Assembly: GCF_002939865.1 (NCBI RefSeq)
Contig: NZ_MDEE01000012.1
Span: 58,926-122,925 of the forward strand
DNA length: 64,000 nucleotides
Reading direction: 5' to 3'
From: Xanthomonas dyei
Lineage (GTDB): Bacteria; Pseudomonadota; Gammaproteobacteria; Xanthomonadales; Xanthomonadaceae
Shown: positions 53,686 through 62,486 of the stretch, piece by piece
Position numbering within the stretch: the first letter of the stretch is position 1
How the letters are laid out: each line of letters opens with the position of its first letter
Made by a program: the position numbers and the translations under genes
The notes under the pieces: model-generated
What the model saw: the letters and a program-made list of their open reading frames with translations, nothing else
The model's database searches: none
What the model was told of the DNA's origin: nothing

Positions 53686-55073
53686 GACCCCAATCCATCA
53701 CTGCGCAGCTGTTCATGGTGATCGTCAGCGTCATTGCCTTGTGCTGGGTCGCGGTCATCGCGCTGGTGCTCACGCTGCTCTCGCTCAATCTGAAGAGTAC
53801 GTGGGACGAAAAGCTCGAAGCCATCGCCACGCAGATGCTGATCACCATTCCGGCCAAGAGCAGGTTCGACCAGAGGGCCGGTCCGGGCCTGCAATTGCCG
53901 GACACCTTCACCGGTGCGCGCGAACAGTTGGTGTTCCAGGTCTGGATCGACCGCACAACGATGGTGGCACGCACGCCTGGCGCGCCCGATTCGGCGCTGC
54001 AGCCATCGTTTACCGATGGGGCGGCCACCACCCTCATCCAGGGCGAACACTGGCGGGTGTACTCGGTCACCGACAGAACCGGCCGTGTCAGCGTGCAGGT
54101 CGGCAACCCGCAGAGCGTGGTGGATGCGGACCTGCGCCACGAAGCGTTGCATGCGCTCGCCTTGGCCACCTTTCTGGTGGTGGTGGCGGGCGTGGTGATG
54201 TGGTGCGTGGTGCGTCATTCGCTGCAGCCGGTCAGAGCGCTGGGCAAGGCATTGCGGCGGCGCAAGCACCTGGACCTCACCCCGTTGCCGTTGTCCAGAC
54301 TCCCGCGCGAAATACATGCGCTGGTGGCGTCGTTCAATCATGTGCTGGAACGGCTGGATGCGGCGATCGAAGGCGAACGCCGGTTTATCGGCGACGCCGC
54401 GCATGAACTGCGCACGCCGCTGTCGGCACTGCAAGCGCAGGCCGAAATCGCGCTGGGCGCGCAAGATCCGCAAAGCAAGAATCAGGCGCTGTTGAAGCTG
54501 CTGCAAGTGGCCAAGCGCAGCACGCGCTTGTCCGAGCAATTACTGGATCTGGCGCGGTTGAACGCGGGACGCAGCGCATCGATGCATCAACCGACCGAAC
54601 TCAGTGTGCTGGTGCATCACGTGGCACAGGAATTCGGGGTGCATGCGACGCAGAACGGGCGCGCGCTGTATCTGGACATCCATAGCTGTGTCGTTGCGTG
54701 CAACGTGGACGAGATCGGCATCTTGCTCCGCAATCTGGTTGATAACGCGATGCGCTATACGTCAGAGGGCGGCAATATCCTGATCAGCTGCGGCTATGTT
54801 GCCGATGCGACGAGTGAAGACGGCGCAGATGCCGTCGGCGATGTCTATCTGCAGGTCGCCGACGATGGACCCGGTGTCCCCGAGTCGGAGCGCGAGGCGA
54901 TCTTCGTCCGCTTCCACCGCGTGGCCGGCACCCCCGTCCGCGGCAGTGGCATCGGGCTGTCGTTGGTCGCCGGTATCGCGGATCTGCACCAGGCCCGTAT
55001 CGAGACCGGACCTGGCCTGAGCGGGCGCGGGTTCAGTGTGCGCATCGTCTTTCCAGGCCGCGCCGAGGGCTGA
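53682..55073 (+). CDS. Sensor histidine kinase (QseC-like)
   Basis: A 463-residue membrane kinase from ATG 53682. It has helices at about 8-35 and 163-185 and a periplasmic sensor of about 125 residues. The cytoplasmic part has the catalytic His241 (HELRTPLSALQAQAE), N-box NLVDNAMRYTSEGG and G1 ADDGPGVPE, with GSGIGLSLV. The sequence around His241 is of the QseC/PmrB kind. It is translationally coupled to the regulator. The signal is unknown. Confidence 0.93.
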   Translation: MRPQSITAQLFMVIVSVIALCWVAVIALVLTLLSLNLKSTWDEKLEAIATQMLITIPAKSRFDQRAGPGLQLPDTFTGAREQLVFQVWIDRTTMVARTPGAPDSALQPSFTDGAATTLIQGEHWRVYSVTDRTGRVSVQVGNPQSVVDADLRHEALHALALATFLVVVAGVVMWCVVRHSLQPVRALGKALRRRKHLDLTPLPLSRLPREIHALVASFNHVLERLDAAIEGERRFIGDAAHELRTPLSALQAQAEIALGAQDPQSKNQALLKLLQVAKRSTRLSEQLLDLARLNAGRSASMHQPTELSVLVHHVAQEFGVHATQNGRALYLDIHSCVVACNVDEIGILLRNLVDNAMRYTSEGGNILISCGYVADATSEDGADAVGDVYLQVADDGPGVPESEREAIFVRFHRVAGTPVRGSGIGLSLVAGIADLHQARIETGPGLSGRGFSVRIVFPGRAEG

Positions 55074-55265
55074 GCAGGTGCCTTTGGTCTGTGGCATGCA
55101 TTGAGTGCAGGGCCTTGATGCGCGTGATCGAGGCGCGGGTCGTGCATTTCGCTGCGGCGGCCGTGGTGTAGGCGATGGGAGCTTGCACGTCATCAACCTA
55201 GTGCAGCACGGCGCGACTGCGCTGGCGGCTGAGGCTGAACGCTTCGCCCAGCCGCCCCGGTGCGC

Positions 55266-55302
55266 TTAAAGAATTCTTCAACGCACTAAAAGTTCTTTAA
55301 CG
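55266..55302. promoter_or_regulatory. Candidate response-regulator binding site before the RND operon
   Basis: Inverted octamers TTAAAGAA (55266-55273) and TTCTTTAA (55293-55300). The same segment also gives direct repeats TTCTTCAACG (55274) and TTCTTTAACG (55293), spaced 19 bp apart. It is AT-rich in GC-rich DNA. The spacing of about two helical turns suits an OmpR-type dimer. Confidence 0.4.
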
Positions 55303-55399
55303 GCCGTTTGAAAGGATGCCACCCAGCCACGCTTCGCTGGCGCTTGAGATCCGCTGGTCGCCTACGTTGCAGTGCCGACCTTGCCAACGCCAACGCCTT

Positions 55400-55441
55400 G
55401 GCAGCCGGGCTGACGCCAGAGGTGGCGTCAGCCCGGCTGCC
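55400..55441 (+). terminator. 19 bp-arm perfect palindrome in the RND leader
   Basis: Arms 55400-55418 and 55423-55441 are exact complements with a GAGG loop. There is no T-run. It stands about 100 bp before the adaptor ATG and could attenuate or stabilise the leader. Confidence 0.6.
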
Positions 55442-55537
55442 CTTCAGCGCAATGCCGCGGTGCGGTCACGCATCCAGGCGTCCGACGGGAGTCCGGCGTT
55501 TTGATGTCCCCCCTTCGCCTCAGATCGCGTAACGACC

Positions 55538-56743
55538 ATGACCCCAACCGACACAACGTCCAGCGCGCGCTCCACCGCTGCGGCATCCAAACGCGGACGG
55601 CGACGCGTCGCAATGCCGCTGCTGTGGTGTCTGCTGGCCAGCGGCGCCATCGCCTCTGGCTGGTGGTGGTCCACGCGCGCGCAGCCGCTTAACCAAGCGC
55701 TTCCGATCACCGCGTTGTCGGTCACGGCGATCACGCCACGCCAGGTGGAGTGGCCAAGCACGCTGTCGGCGACCGGGATCGTGGCGCCCTGGCAGGAGGC
55801 GGTGATCAGTGCGCAAAGCAACGGGCTACGGCTGGTGACGCTCAACGTGGCGGTCGGCGATGTGGTGACGCGCGGGCAGCTGCTGGCGCGTTTCGATACC
55901 GCAACCCTGCTTGCGGCACGCGCAGAACTGCGTGCGGAGCTGGCCAAGGCGCAGGCGGCTGCACACCAGGCCGATACCAATCGCATACGTGCCGTGCGCG
56001 TGCAGGCGGCCGGGGCGATGAGCGACCAGGAAGTGCAGCGCTACGTGACCGAAGCGGTGACCGCCACCACCCAGATCGCGGTGGCGCAGGCGCAGCTGGA
56101 TGCCAACCGGCTGCAGCTGCAGCAAGCCGATATCACCGCCCCCGACGACGGGTTGATCAGCGCGCAGAGCGCCACGCTGGGCGCGGTGGCCAGCAGCGGC
56201 CAGGAACTGTTTCGGCTGGTGCGGCAGGGGCGCCTGGAATGGCGTGGAGAGTTCACACCCGAGCAGATCGCGCGGATCGCCGTAGGCCAGGACGTCCGGC
56301 TGCGGTTGCCCGACGGCAGTGCCGCCGTGGCACGCGTGCGCCAGATCGCGCCGCTGCTGGATGCGCGCTCCCGGCTTGGCGTGGTATATGCGGATATCCA
56401 GCCCGACCGCCTGCTGCGTGGCGGGATGTACGTCGACGGCGCGGTGGCGTTGCCGCCCAGCCGCGCGCTGGTGGTGCCGGCGTCGAGTGTGGTGGTGCGC
56501 GATGGCCGCAGTCTGGTGTTCCGTATCGTCGGCAGCGGCGCCGCGTCCAGGGTGCGCGCGCAAGCGGTGACGGTAGGGCGGCGGCTCGGCACCGACGTCG
56601 AATTGCTGCAGCCGTGGGCCAGCGGCGAGCGCATCGTGGCGCAGGGCGCCGGGTTGCTTGCCGATGGCGACACGGTGTTGGTCAAGACCACGCCGGCCGG
56701 CCCGCTGGTCGGCATGCAACTGATTCCACGTGCGCCACGATGA
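55538..56743 (+). CDS. RND efflux periplasmic adaptor (membrane-fusion protein)
   Basis: A 401-residue adaptor. A basic N-terminus (KRGRRRVAM) precedes one membrane helix (about 26-45). The lipoyl/hairpin region has ATGIVAPWQEAVISAQSNGL and a long Ala/Gln coiled-coil hairpin, ending TAPDDGLISAQSATLGAVAS. It joins the RND pump to an outer-membrane channel. The stop overlaps the permease ATG (ATGA). No outer-membrane factor gene follows; the NodT protein at 45927 is the nearest candidate. Confidence 0.92.
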   Translation: MTPTDTTSSARSTAAASKRGRRRVAMPLLWCLLASGAIASGWWWSTRAQPLNQALPITALSVTAITPRQVEWPSTLSATGIVAPWQEAVISAQSNGLRLVTLNVAVGDVVTRGQLLARFDTATLLAARAELRAELAKAQAAAHQADTNRIRAVRVQAAGAMSDQEVQRYVTEAVTATTQIAVAQAQLDANRLQLQQADITAPDDGLISAQSATLGAVASSGQELFRLVRQGRLEWRGEFTPEQIARIAVGQDVRLRLPDGSAAVARVRQIAPLLDARSRLGVVYADIQPDRLLRGGMYVDGAVALPPSRALVVPASSVVVRDGRSLVFRIVGSGAASRVRAQAVTVGRRLGTDVELLQPWASGERIVAQGAGLLADGDTVLVKTTPAGPLVGMQLIPRAPR

Positions 56744-59700
56744 ACCTCGCTACCTGGTCGCTGCGCAATCCCATTCCTGCGGTGTTACTGTTCTTCCTGC
56801 TGACGCTGGCGGGCGTGTACGGCTTTCGCAATCTCTCCATCCAGGCGCTGCCGGATATGGACCTGCCCACCGTCACCGTCGCGCTGACGCAGCCGGGGGC
56901 GGCACCGGCGCAGCTGGAAACCGAGGTGGCGCGCAAGGTGGAAGACTCCATCGCCACCGTCAGCGGCCTACGCCATCTGCGCACCACCATCAGCGATGGA
57001 CAGGTGCAGATCGTGGCCGAATTCCACCTGGAAAAATCGCTGTCCGATGCCTTGATCGAAACCAAGGATGCGGTTGATCGGGTGCGTTCGTCGCTGCCGC
57101 CGGAACTGCTGCAGCCTGCCATCAGTGCGGTGACCGAAACCGGCACGCCGATCCTGACCTATGCGGTGACATCGACAACGCTGGATGAGACCGCGTTGTC
57201 CTGGTATGTCGACGACAGCATGAGCAAGGCGCTGCTGAAGGTGCCTGGCGTGGGCCGCGTGCAACGCCTGGGCGGCGTGCAGCGCGAGATCCGGGTGGAG
57301 GTGGATCCGGTGCAGATGACCGCACTGGGGGTGACCACGTCGGATGTGTCGCGCGCGCTGCAACAGACCCAGCAGGATTCCTCCGGCGGACGCGTGCAAC
57401 TGGGCGGCGCCGAGCAATCGGTACGCACGCTGGCCGGTGTGCAGCAGGCCGCGCAATTGCCTGGCATGTCGATTGCGCTCGCCACCGGCGGCAGCGTGCG
57501 CCTGGAGCAGATCGCGCGGGTGCGCGACGGCATCGCCGACCGTCGGCAGGCCGCGCTGCTCGACGGTAAGCCGGTGATCGGACTCAGCCTGTATCGCACC
57601 AAGGGCTTCGACGAGACCAAAATCGCCGAAGGCGTTGCGCAGGCGCTGCAGCAGTTGCAACACAGCGACCCCTCGCTGCGCGTCACTCCGGTCTCCGGCA
57701 GCGTGGCCTATACCCTGGAGCAATTCGAAGGCTCGATGTCGATGCTGTACGAGGGCGCGCTGCTGGCGGTGCTGGTGGTGTGGCTGTTCCTGCGCGACTG
57801 GCGCGCGACCCTGATCGCCGCATCGGCGCTGCCGTTGTCCATCCTGCCGGCATTCGCGGTGATGTGGTGGCTGGACTACTCGCTCAATACGCTGACCTTG
57901 CTGGCCCTGGCAGTGGTGGTCGGCATCCTGGTCGACGACGCCATTGTCGAGATCGAAAACATCGAACGCCATCGGCGGATGGGCAAATCCGCGTTTCAGG
58001 CCACCGCCGATGCGGTCAACGAAATCGCCCTGGTGGTCATGGCCACCACCGCCACCCTGGTGGTGGTGTTTGTGCCGACCACGTTGATGGGCGGCATCCC
58101 GGGATTGTTCTTCAAACAGTTCGGGTGGACTGCGGTGATTGCGGTGGTTGCCTCGTTGATGGTGGCGCGGCTGATCACCCCGATCATGGCGGCCACCTTT
58201 CTTGGCGCGCGGCACAGCGATCCATCCGCGCCGGCGACCGGCGCGGTGACCGCCCGCTATCTGCAGATGGTGCAGTGGAGCCTGCGGCATCGCGCGGCGA
58301 CGTTGGGCGCCGCCGGCGTGTTCCTGCTGCTGTCGCTGGCGTTGTTGCCGTTGCTGTCCAAAGGCCTGGTGCCGCCCAGCGACCGCGGCTTCATCACCGT
58401 TAGCGTCGAGCTGGGGCCGGAAAGCGACATCGCGCAGACCCGCCAGGTCACCGAGCGGGTGCGTGCGGCGGTGGGCCGCATCGACGGCGTCGGCGCGGTG
58501 TTCACCAGCATCGGCGGCACTGCGGGCGGGCGCGATGCGCAGGTGGCCGAGGTGCGCAAGGCCGAGATGACCCTGGTGTTGTCGCCGCGCAAGACGCGTG
58601 CGGCGCAGGCGCAGATCGAGCGCGCGGTGCGGCGGGTGGTGGTCAACATCACCGGCGCACGCGTCACCGTGAGCGGCGGTGGGCCGGGCGAACACCTGTC
58701 GATGATTCTGACCAGCGAATCGGAAGATGCCCTCAATGCCACCGTTGCTGCGTTCGCAAGCCAATTGCGCTCGGCCGGCCTGTCGGGTGTGCGTACCACC
58801 GCAGGCCTGCAACGCCCGGAGCTGGTGGCGCGGCCGATCCAGCGCCAGACCGCCCGCTATGGGGTGAGCAGCGCCGATATCGGCCAGACCCTGCGCACCG
58901 CGACCAGCGGCGATTTCGAACCGCAACTTGCCAAGCTCAATCTGGACAACCGGCAGATCAATATCCGCGTGCAGGTTCCCGACCGGGTCAGTGCCGATCT
59001 GGAGGCGTTGTCCAACCTGCGCGTGCAATCGCGCGATGGGCTGGTGCCGTTGTCCAGCGTGGCGGTGTTGGCGATGGAGAGCGGGCCGACCGAGATCAAT
59101 CGCTACGATCGCCAACGCTACGTCACGGTGAGCGCCGACCTGGGCGACATGCCGTTGAGCAAGGCGATGGCCTTGGCCACCACGCGCCCCGCCATCCAGC
59201 ACCTGCCTGCGAACGTGTCGCTGATCCAGTCCGGCGATGCCGAAGTGGCGGCGGAATTGTCGTCCGGATTGCTGCTGGCGATCGCGATCGCCACCTTGTG
59301 CATGCTGTGCGTGCTGATCCTGCTGTTCAACGATTTCTTCCAACCGTTGACGATCCTGTCGGCCATTCCGCTATCGCTCGGCGGCGCCTTCATTGCGCTG
59401 TTGTTTTGCGGCAGTGAGCTCGATGTGCCGTCGATGATCGGCCTGGTGATGCTGATGGGCATCGTCACCAAGAACTCGATTCTGTTGGTGGAGTACGCGG
59501 TGATCGCGATCCGCGATGGCGCCGCGTCGGTCGACGCCGCGTTGGTGGATGCGTGCCACAAACGCGCGCGCCCGATCGTGATGACCACCGTGGCCATGAT
59601 CGCCGGCATGCTGCCGATTGCGTTGGGTTTCGGTGCCGATGCCAGTTTCCGCCAGCCGATGGCCATCGCGGTGATCGGGGGATTGATCAGTTCGACCCTG

Positions 59701-59832
59701 CTGTGCCTGGTGGTGGTGCCTGCTGTTTTCAGCTGCATCCACGATGGCCAAACCTGGCTGCATCGGCGTTGGCGCGGCGCGTTTGGGCGGGCGGATGACG
59801 ATCCGGGCGGCCAAGCGCGTGCGGCGGACTAA
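56740..59832 (+). CDS. RND-family multidrug efflux permease
   Basis: A 1030-residue inner-membrane transporter of the AcrB/MdtB family; the ATG at 56740 overlaps the adaptor stop. It has the N-terminal helix with SIQALPDMDLPTVTV, two large periplasmic loops and 12 helices. The proton-relay Asp399/Asp400 in helix 4 (GILVDDAIVEIENIERH) is intact, as is the helix 10-11 GIVTKNSILLVEYA element. It exchanges protons for drugs. Substrate range cannot be inferred. The two-component system upstream is the likely regulator. Confidence 0.94.
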   Translation: MNLATWSLRNPIPAVLLFFLLTLAGVYGFRNLSIQALPDMDLPTVTVALTQPGAAPAQLETEVARKVEDSIATVSGLRHLRTTISDGQVQIVAEFHLEKSLSDALIETKDAVDRVRSSLPPELLQPAISAVTETGTPILTYAVTSTTLDETALSWYVDDSMSKALLKVPGVGRVQRLGGVQREIRVEVDPVQMTALGVTTSDVSRALQQTQQDSSGGRVQLGGAEQSVRTLAGVQQAAQLPGMSIALATGGSVRLEQIARVRDGIADRRQAALLDGKPVIGLSLYRTKGFDETKIAEGVAQALQQLQHSDPSLRVTPVSGSVAYTLEQFEGSMSMLYEGALLAVLVVWLFLRDWRATLIAASALPLSILPAFAVMWWLDYSLNTLTLLALAVVVGILVDDAIVEIENIERHRRMGKSAFQATADAVNEIALVVMATTATLVVVFVPTTLMGGIPGLFFKQFGWTAVIAVVASLMVARLITPIMAATFLGARHSDPSAPATGAVTARYLQMVQWSLRHRAATLGAAGVFLLLSLALLPLLSKGLVPPSDRGFITVSVELGPESDIAQTRQVTERVRAAVGRIDGVGAVFTSIGGTAGGRDAQVAEVRKAEMTLVLSPRKTRAAQAQIERAVRRVVVNITGARVTVSGGGPGEHLSMILTSESEDALNATVAAFASQLRSAGLSGVRTTAGLQRPELVARPIQRQTARYGVSSADIGQTLRTATSGDFEPQLAKLNLDNRQINIRVQVPDRVSADLEALSNLRVQSRDGLVPLSSVAVLAMESGPTEINRYDRQRYVTVSADLGDMPLSKAMALATTRPAIQHLPANVSLIQSGDAEVAAELSSGLLLAIAIATLCMLCVLILLFNDFFQPLTILSAIPLSLGGAFIALLFCGSELDVPSMIGLVMLMGIVTKNSILLVEYAVIAIRDGAASVDAALVDACHKRARPIVMTTVAMIAGMLPIALGFGADASFRQPMAIAVIGGLISSTLLCLVVVPAVFSCIHDGQTWLHRRWRGAFGRADDDPGGQARAAD

Positions 59833-59979
59833 GCGCGGTAAACAAGACGTGACAGCGACGCACCACTGGCTGCCGTCACCTTGCAGTTCAAAGCCACCCC
59901 AGGTGCGCTATGCAGTTCAAACGGCGAAGCGCGGCGGCCGCGATCGCACGCAAGCGCTTCGCAGCCACGCGCCTTGCCG

Positions 59980-60324
59980 TCAGCCGCAATACACCGCGGT
60001 GATGTTGTTGGTCGGGCCGGTTTCGATGCTCAGCTGATCGCCGCCGCTTTCGCTGGCGCCCTGCGCCGGGTCGGCCAGGCCGCTGGCGGTGGTGCCGCCG
60101 GTAGCGCGTTCGCCGCGCCGCACGCTGACCTGCAGGCTGTCGCTATCGACGCGTGCACGCTCCACCGTCTGCGCCGCCGCGGCCAGACCCACGATGCCGC
60201 GGACCTTTTCGATATGGCACTGGCCGGAGATTGCGCCATCGATGGGTTGCACCTGCGCCACCTGGTTGGAGGCACAGGCCGAGAGCAACAGGACGGCAGC
60301 GAGCGGGGCAAGGGTGCGGATCAT
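59980..60324 (-). CDS. Diverged I78-like lipoprotein
   Basis: A 114-residue lipoprotein from ATG 60324 (MIRTLAPLAAVLLLSAC). It keeps a Cys in GQCHIEK, the REGION-type VERARVDSDSLQVSVRRGE and the final NITAVYCG, which match the I78-type protein at 40682. The central PGQMVTMEF region is replaced by a Gly/Ser/Gln-rich stretch, so inhibitor activity is doubtful. It is divergent from the pirin gene. Confidence 0.65.
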   Translation of the reverse strand: MIRTLAPLAAVLLLSACASNQVAQVQPIDGAISGQCHIEKVRGIVGLAAAAQTVERARVDSDSLQVSVRRGERATGGTTASGLADPAQGASESGGDQLSIETGPTNNITAVYCG

Positions 60325-60693
60325 CGGAGATCTCCAGCGGAAGAATGGCGCAAGCGTGAAGAATCCGTTGTTGGCATGGCATGAAGGCCGCCCGCTGGGG
60401 CGCGGCGCCCGCACCGCAAGGCTGTGCGCGCGTGGACTGGTGGGTGGGCGACGCGCATCTGGATCACCGAGCGAACCCACCCAGGCAACGCGACCGCCCT
60501 AATCGGGCATGCAGCGCAAGCGGTGCGGCGACCGCCGGTGCGTTCGCACGTCGCGAGGAGACCTGACGTGGGCTGGATTACTTCGATTTTTGGACGACTC
60601 CACTCCCAATCTTCCGGCTAGTCGATCAATAGGCGCATCTCTACGCTTTGCATCACCGGAGCAGCTGGCTCCACCACCGCAAAGAGATCTGTC
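60325..60693. other. Divergent spacer between I78-like and pirin genes
   Basis: About 370 bases with both promoters. No gene or repeat was recognised. Confidence 0.5.
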
Positions 60694-61575
60694 ATGAACG
60701 CACAACTGGCCACCGCCTACGCCGATCAGCCGCAGCGCGAGACAAGCATGCAGGCGCCGCCGCGCCCGGTGGTGTTTCGCACCCGCGGCAGCACCCGCGG
60801 CCCGATCACCCGGTTGATGAGCCCGGGCGATCTGGGCCAGCTGGTCAAGCCGTTCGTGTTCCTGGACCTGTTCACCGTCAAGCCGTCCGTGGGAGAAGCA
60901 CCGATGGGCATGCATCCGCATTCGGGCATTGCCACGCTCACCTACCTGATGGAGGGCGAGGTCGGCTACGAGGACAGCACCGGCAAGCAGGGCACGCTGC
61001 CTACCGGCGGTGTGGAATGGATGCGTGCCGGCAATGGCGTGTGGCACGACGGTGTGCTGGTCGGCCAGTCCTCGGCCAAGGGCTTCCAGCTTTGGGTCGC
61101 ATTGCCCGCAGCCGAAGAGAACGCCCCGGCGCAAAGCCTGTATCTGTCGCCGGCCGATGTGCCGGTGGCCGGGCCGGTGCGTGTGCTGCTGGGTCGCTAC
61201 GGCGCGTTGGAAAGCAAGATTCCGGCGCCGGCCGACATGACCTACCTGAGCGTGCAACTGCAGGACGGGGAGCGCTGGCGTTACGTGCCGCCGGCCGGCC
61301 ACAGCGTGGCCTGGATCGCGGTGCACACCGGCCAACTTGAAGCGGCCGAGAGCATCGGCAGCGGCGAGATGGCGGTGTTCAAGGATGCCGAGCAGGCCAT
61401 CGATGTGGTGGCGGTCGGTGCGACCAGCTTTGTGCTGGGCTCGGCGGTCAAGCACCCGCACGACCTGGTCATGGGCCACTACTCGGTGCATACCAGCACC
61501 GCCGCACTGGCGCAGGGCGAGGCGGAGATCCGCCGCATCGGCGCGCAATTGCGCGCCAAAGGCCGCCTGGCCTGA
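60694..61575 (+). CDS. Pirin family protein
   Basis: A 293-residue bicupin protein. The N-terminal pirin domain has GMHPHSGIATLTYLMEGEVG with the metal ligands His74 and His76, and His118 in VWHDG. The usual Glu two residues after the last His is Gly120 here, so the iron site may be altered. Pirins bind Fe and some have quercetin dioxygenase activity; the role of this one is unknown. AAAGAGA precedes the ATG. The azoreductase gene follows after ~250 bp in the same direction. Confidence 0.9.
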   Translation: MNAQLATAYADQPQRETSMQAPPRPVVFRTRGSTRGPITRLMSPGDLGQLVKPFVFLDLFTVKPSVGEAPMGMHPHSGIATLTYLMEGEVGYEDSTGKQGTLPTGGVEWMRAGNGVWHDGVLVGQSSAKGFQLWVALPAAEENAPAQSLYLSPADVPVAGPVRVLLGRYGALESKIPAPADMTYLSVQLQDGERWRYVPPAGHSVAWIAVHTGQLEAAESIGSGEMAVFKDAEQAIDVVAVGATSFVLGSAVKHPHDLVMGHYSVHTSTAALAQGEAEIRRIGAQLRAKGRLA

Positions 61576-61823
61576 GTCGCGCGCATGCCGGGCAGCCGAG
61601 ACATGGCTGCCCGGCACCTGCGGCGTCAAACACGCAGCGCTTGCCAGGCAACACAGCGCACTGCCGATCGTGCTGAAGGCAACGCGCCTTCAAACCCGCA
61701 CGCCCGAGTCATGGCGTCAGGTCTTCAACGATGGCCTGCACCGCCCAACCGTCGATGCGCGCACACCCCCGCCATGCATCGCCGACCCATTACACCGCCA
61801 CCTATCCAGCAAAGGCATTACCA

Positions 61824-62438
61824 ATGAAACTGCTTCATCTCGATTCCAGCATCCTCGGCGACCATTCGGCGAGCCGTCAGCTCAGCGCACGCATCGTTGC
61901 CAAGCTGCAACAGCGCAACGGCGATGTCACCGTTACCCATCGCGATCTGGCCGCCAACCCGATCGCGCATCTGTCCGGCGCGCACCTGGCTGCGCAGCAG
62001 AATCCCACGGCCGATCAGACGCCGGAACTGGCCGCCGACCTGGCCAATGGTGCGGCGGTGCTGCAGGAATTTCTGGATGCCGACACCGTGGTGATCGGGG
62101 TGGCGCTGTACAACTTCACCGTGCCGACCCAGCTCAAGGCCTGGATCGATCGCGTGCTGGTGGCCGGCAAGACCTTCCGCTATACGTCCCAAGGTGTGCT
62201 CGAAGGGCTGGCCGGCGACAAGCGGGTGGTCCTGGCGGTGGCGCGCGGTGGGTTCTATGCCGCCGGCTCGCCGCTGGCGTCGCTGGAGCATGCCGAAACC
62301 TATATGCGCACCGCGCTGGGCTTCGTCGGCCTGCATCATCCGGAGGTCATCGTTGCCGAAGGTCTGGCCACCGGCAAGGAGGGACGTGAAGCGGGTCTTG
62401 CCGTTGCCCATCAGCAGATCGATGGGCTGGCTGCCTGA
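61824..62438 (+). CDS. azoR: FMN-dependent NADH-azoreductase
   Basis: A 204-residue flavodoxin-fold quinone/azo reductase. ATG 61824 begins MKLLHLDSSILGDHSASRQL, the FMN phosphate loop of AzoR. VIGVALYNFTVPTQLKAWID and FRYTSQGVLEGLAGDKRVVL are family landmarks. It reduces quinones and azo compounds with NADH and probably protects against thiol or quinone stress. It is convergent with a LysR gene, a common partner for azoR-type reductases, though regulation is inferred. Confidence 0.93.
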   Translation: MKLLHLDSSILGDHSASRQLSARIVAKLQQRNGDVTVTHRDLAANPIAHLSGAHLAAQQNPTADQTPELAADLANGAAVLQEFLDADTVVIGVALYNFTVPTQLKAWIDRVLVAGKTFRYTSQGVLEGLAGDKRVVLAVARGGFYAAGSPLASLEHAETYMRTALGFVGLHHPEVIVAEGLATGKEGREAGLAVAHQQIDGLAA

Positions 62439-62447
62439 CCCGGCGTG

Positions 62448-62463
62448 ACGCCGCGAGCGGCGT
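62448..62463. terminator. Hairpin between convergent azoR and LysR genes
   Basis: ACGCCG/CGGCGT with a CGAG loop, extended by G-T pairs. It is a short stem without a T-run and serves both directions at best. Confidence 0.4.
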
Positions 62464-62486
62464 TACCACTGCCACTGCCCAGGCGC

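Larger units (their letters stand above)
55074..55537. promoter_or_regulatory. Upstream region of the RND efflux pair
   Basis: About 460 bases between the kinase gene and the adaptor. It holds an AT-rich repeat element at 55266-55302 and a 19 bp-arm palindrome at 55400-55441. It probably carries the promoter of the RND genes. No small gene was accepted. Confidence 0.5.

Noticed and set aside
55750..56739. Upstream extension of the RND permease frame
   Set aside because: This part overlaps the adaptor gene in another frame. The permease homology starts at ATG 56740, which overlaps the adaptor stop as ATGA.
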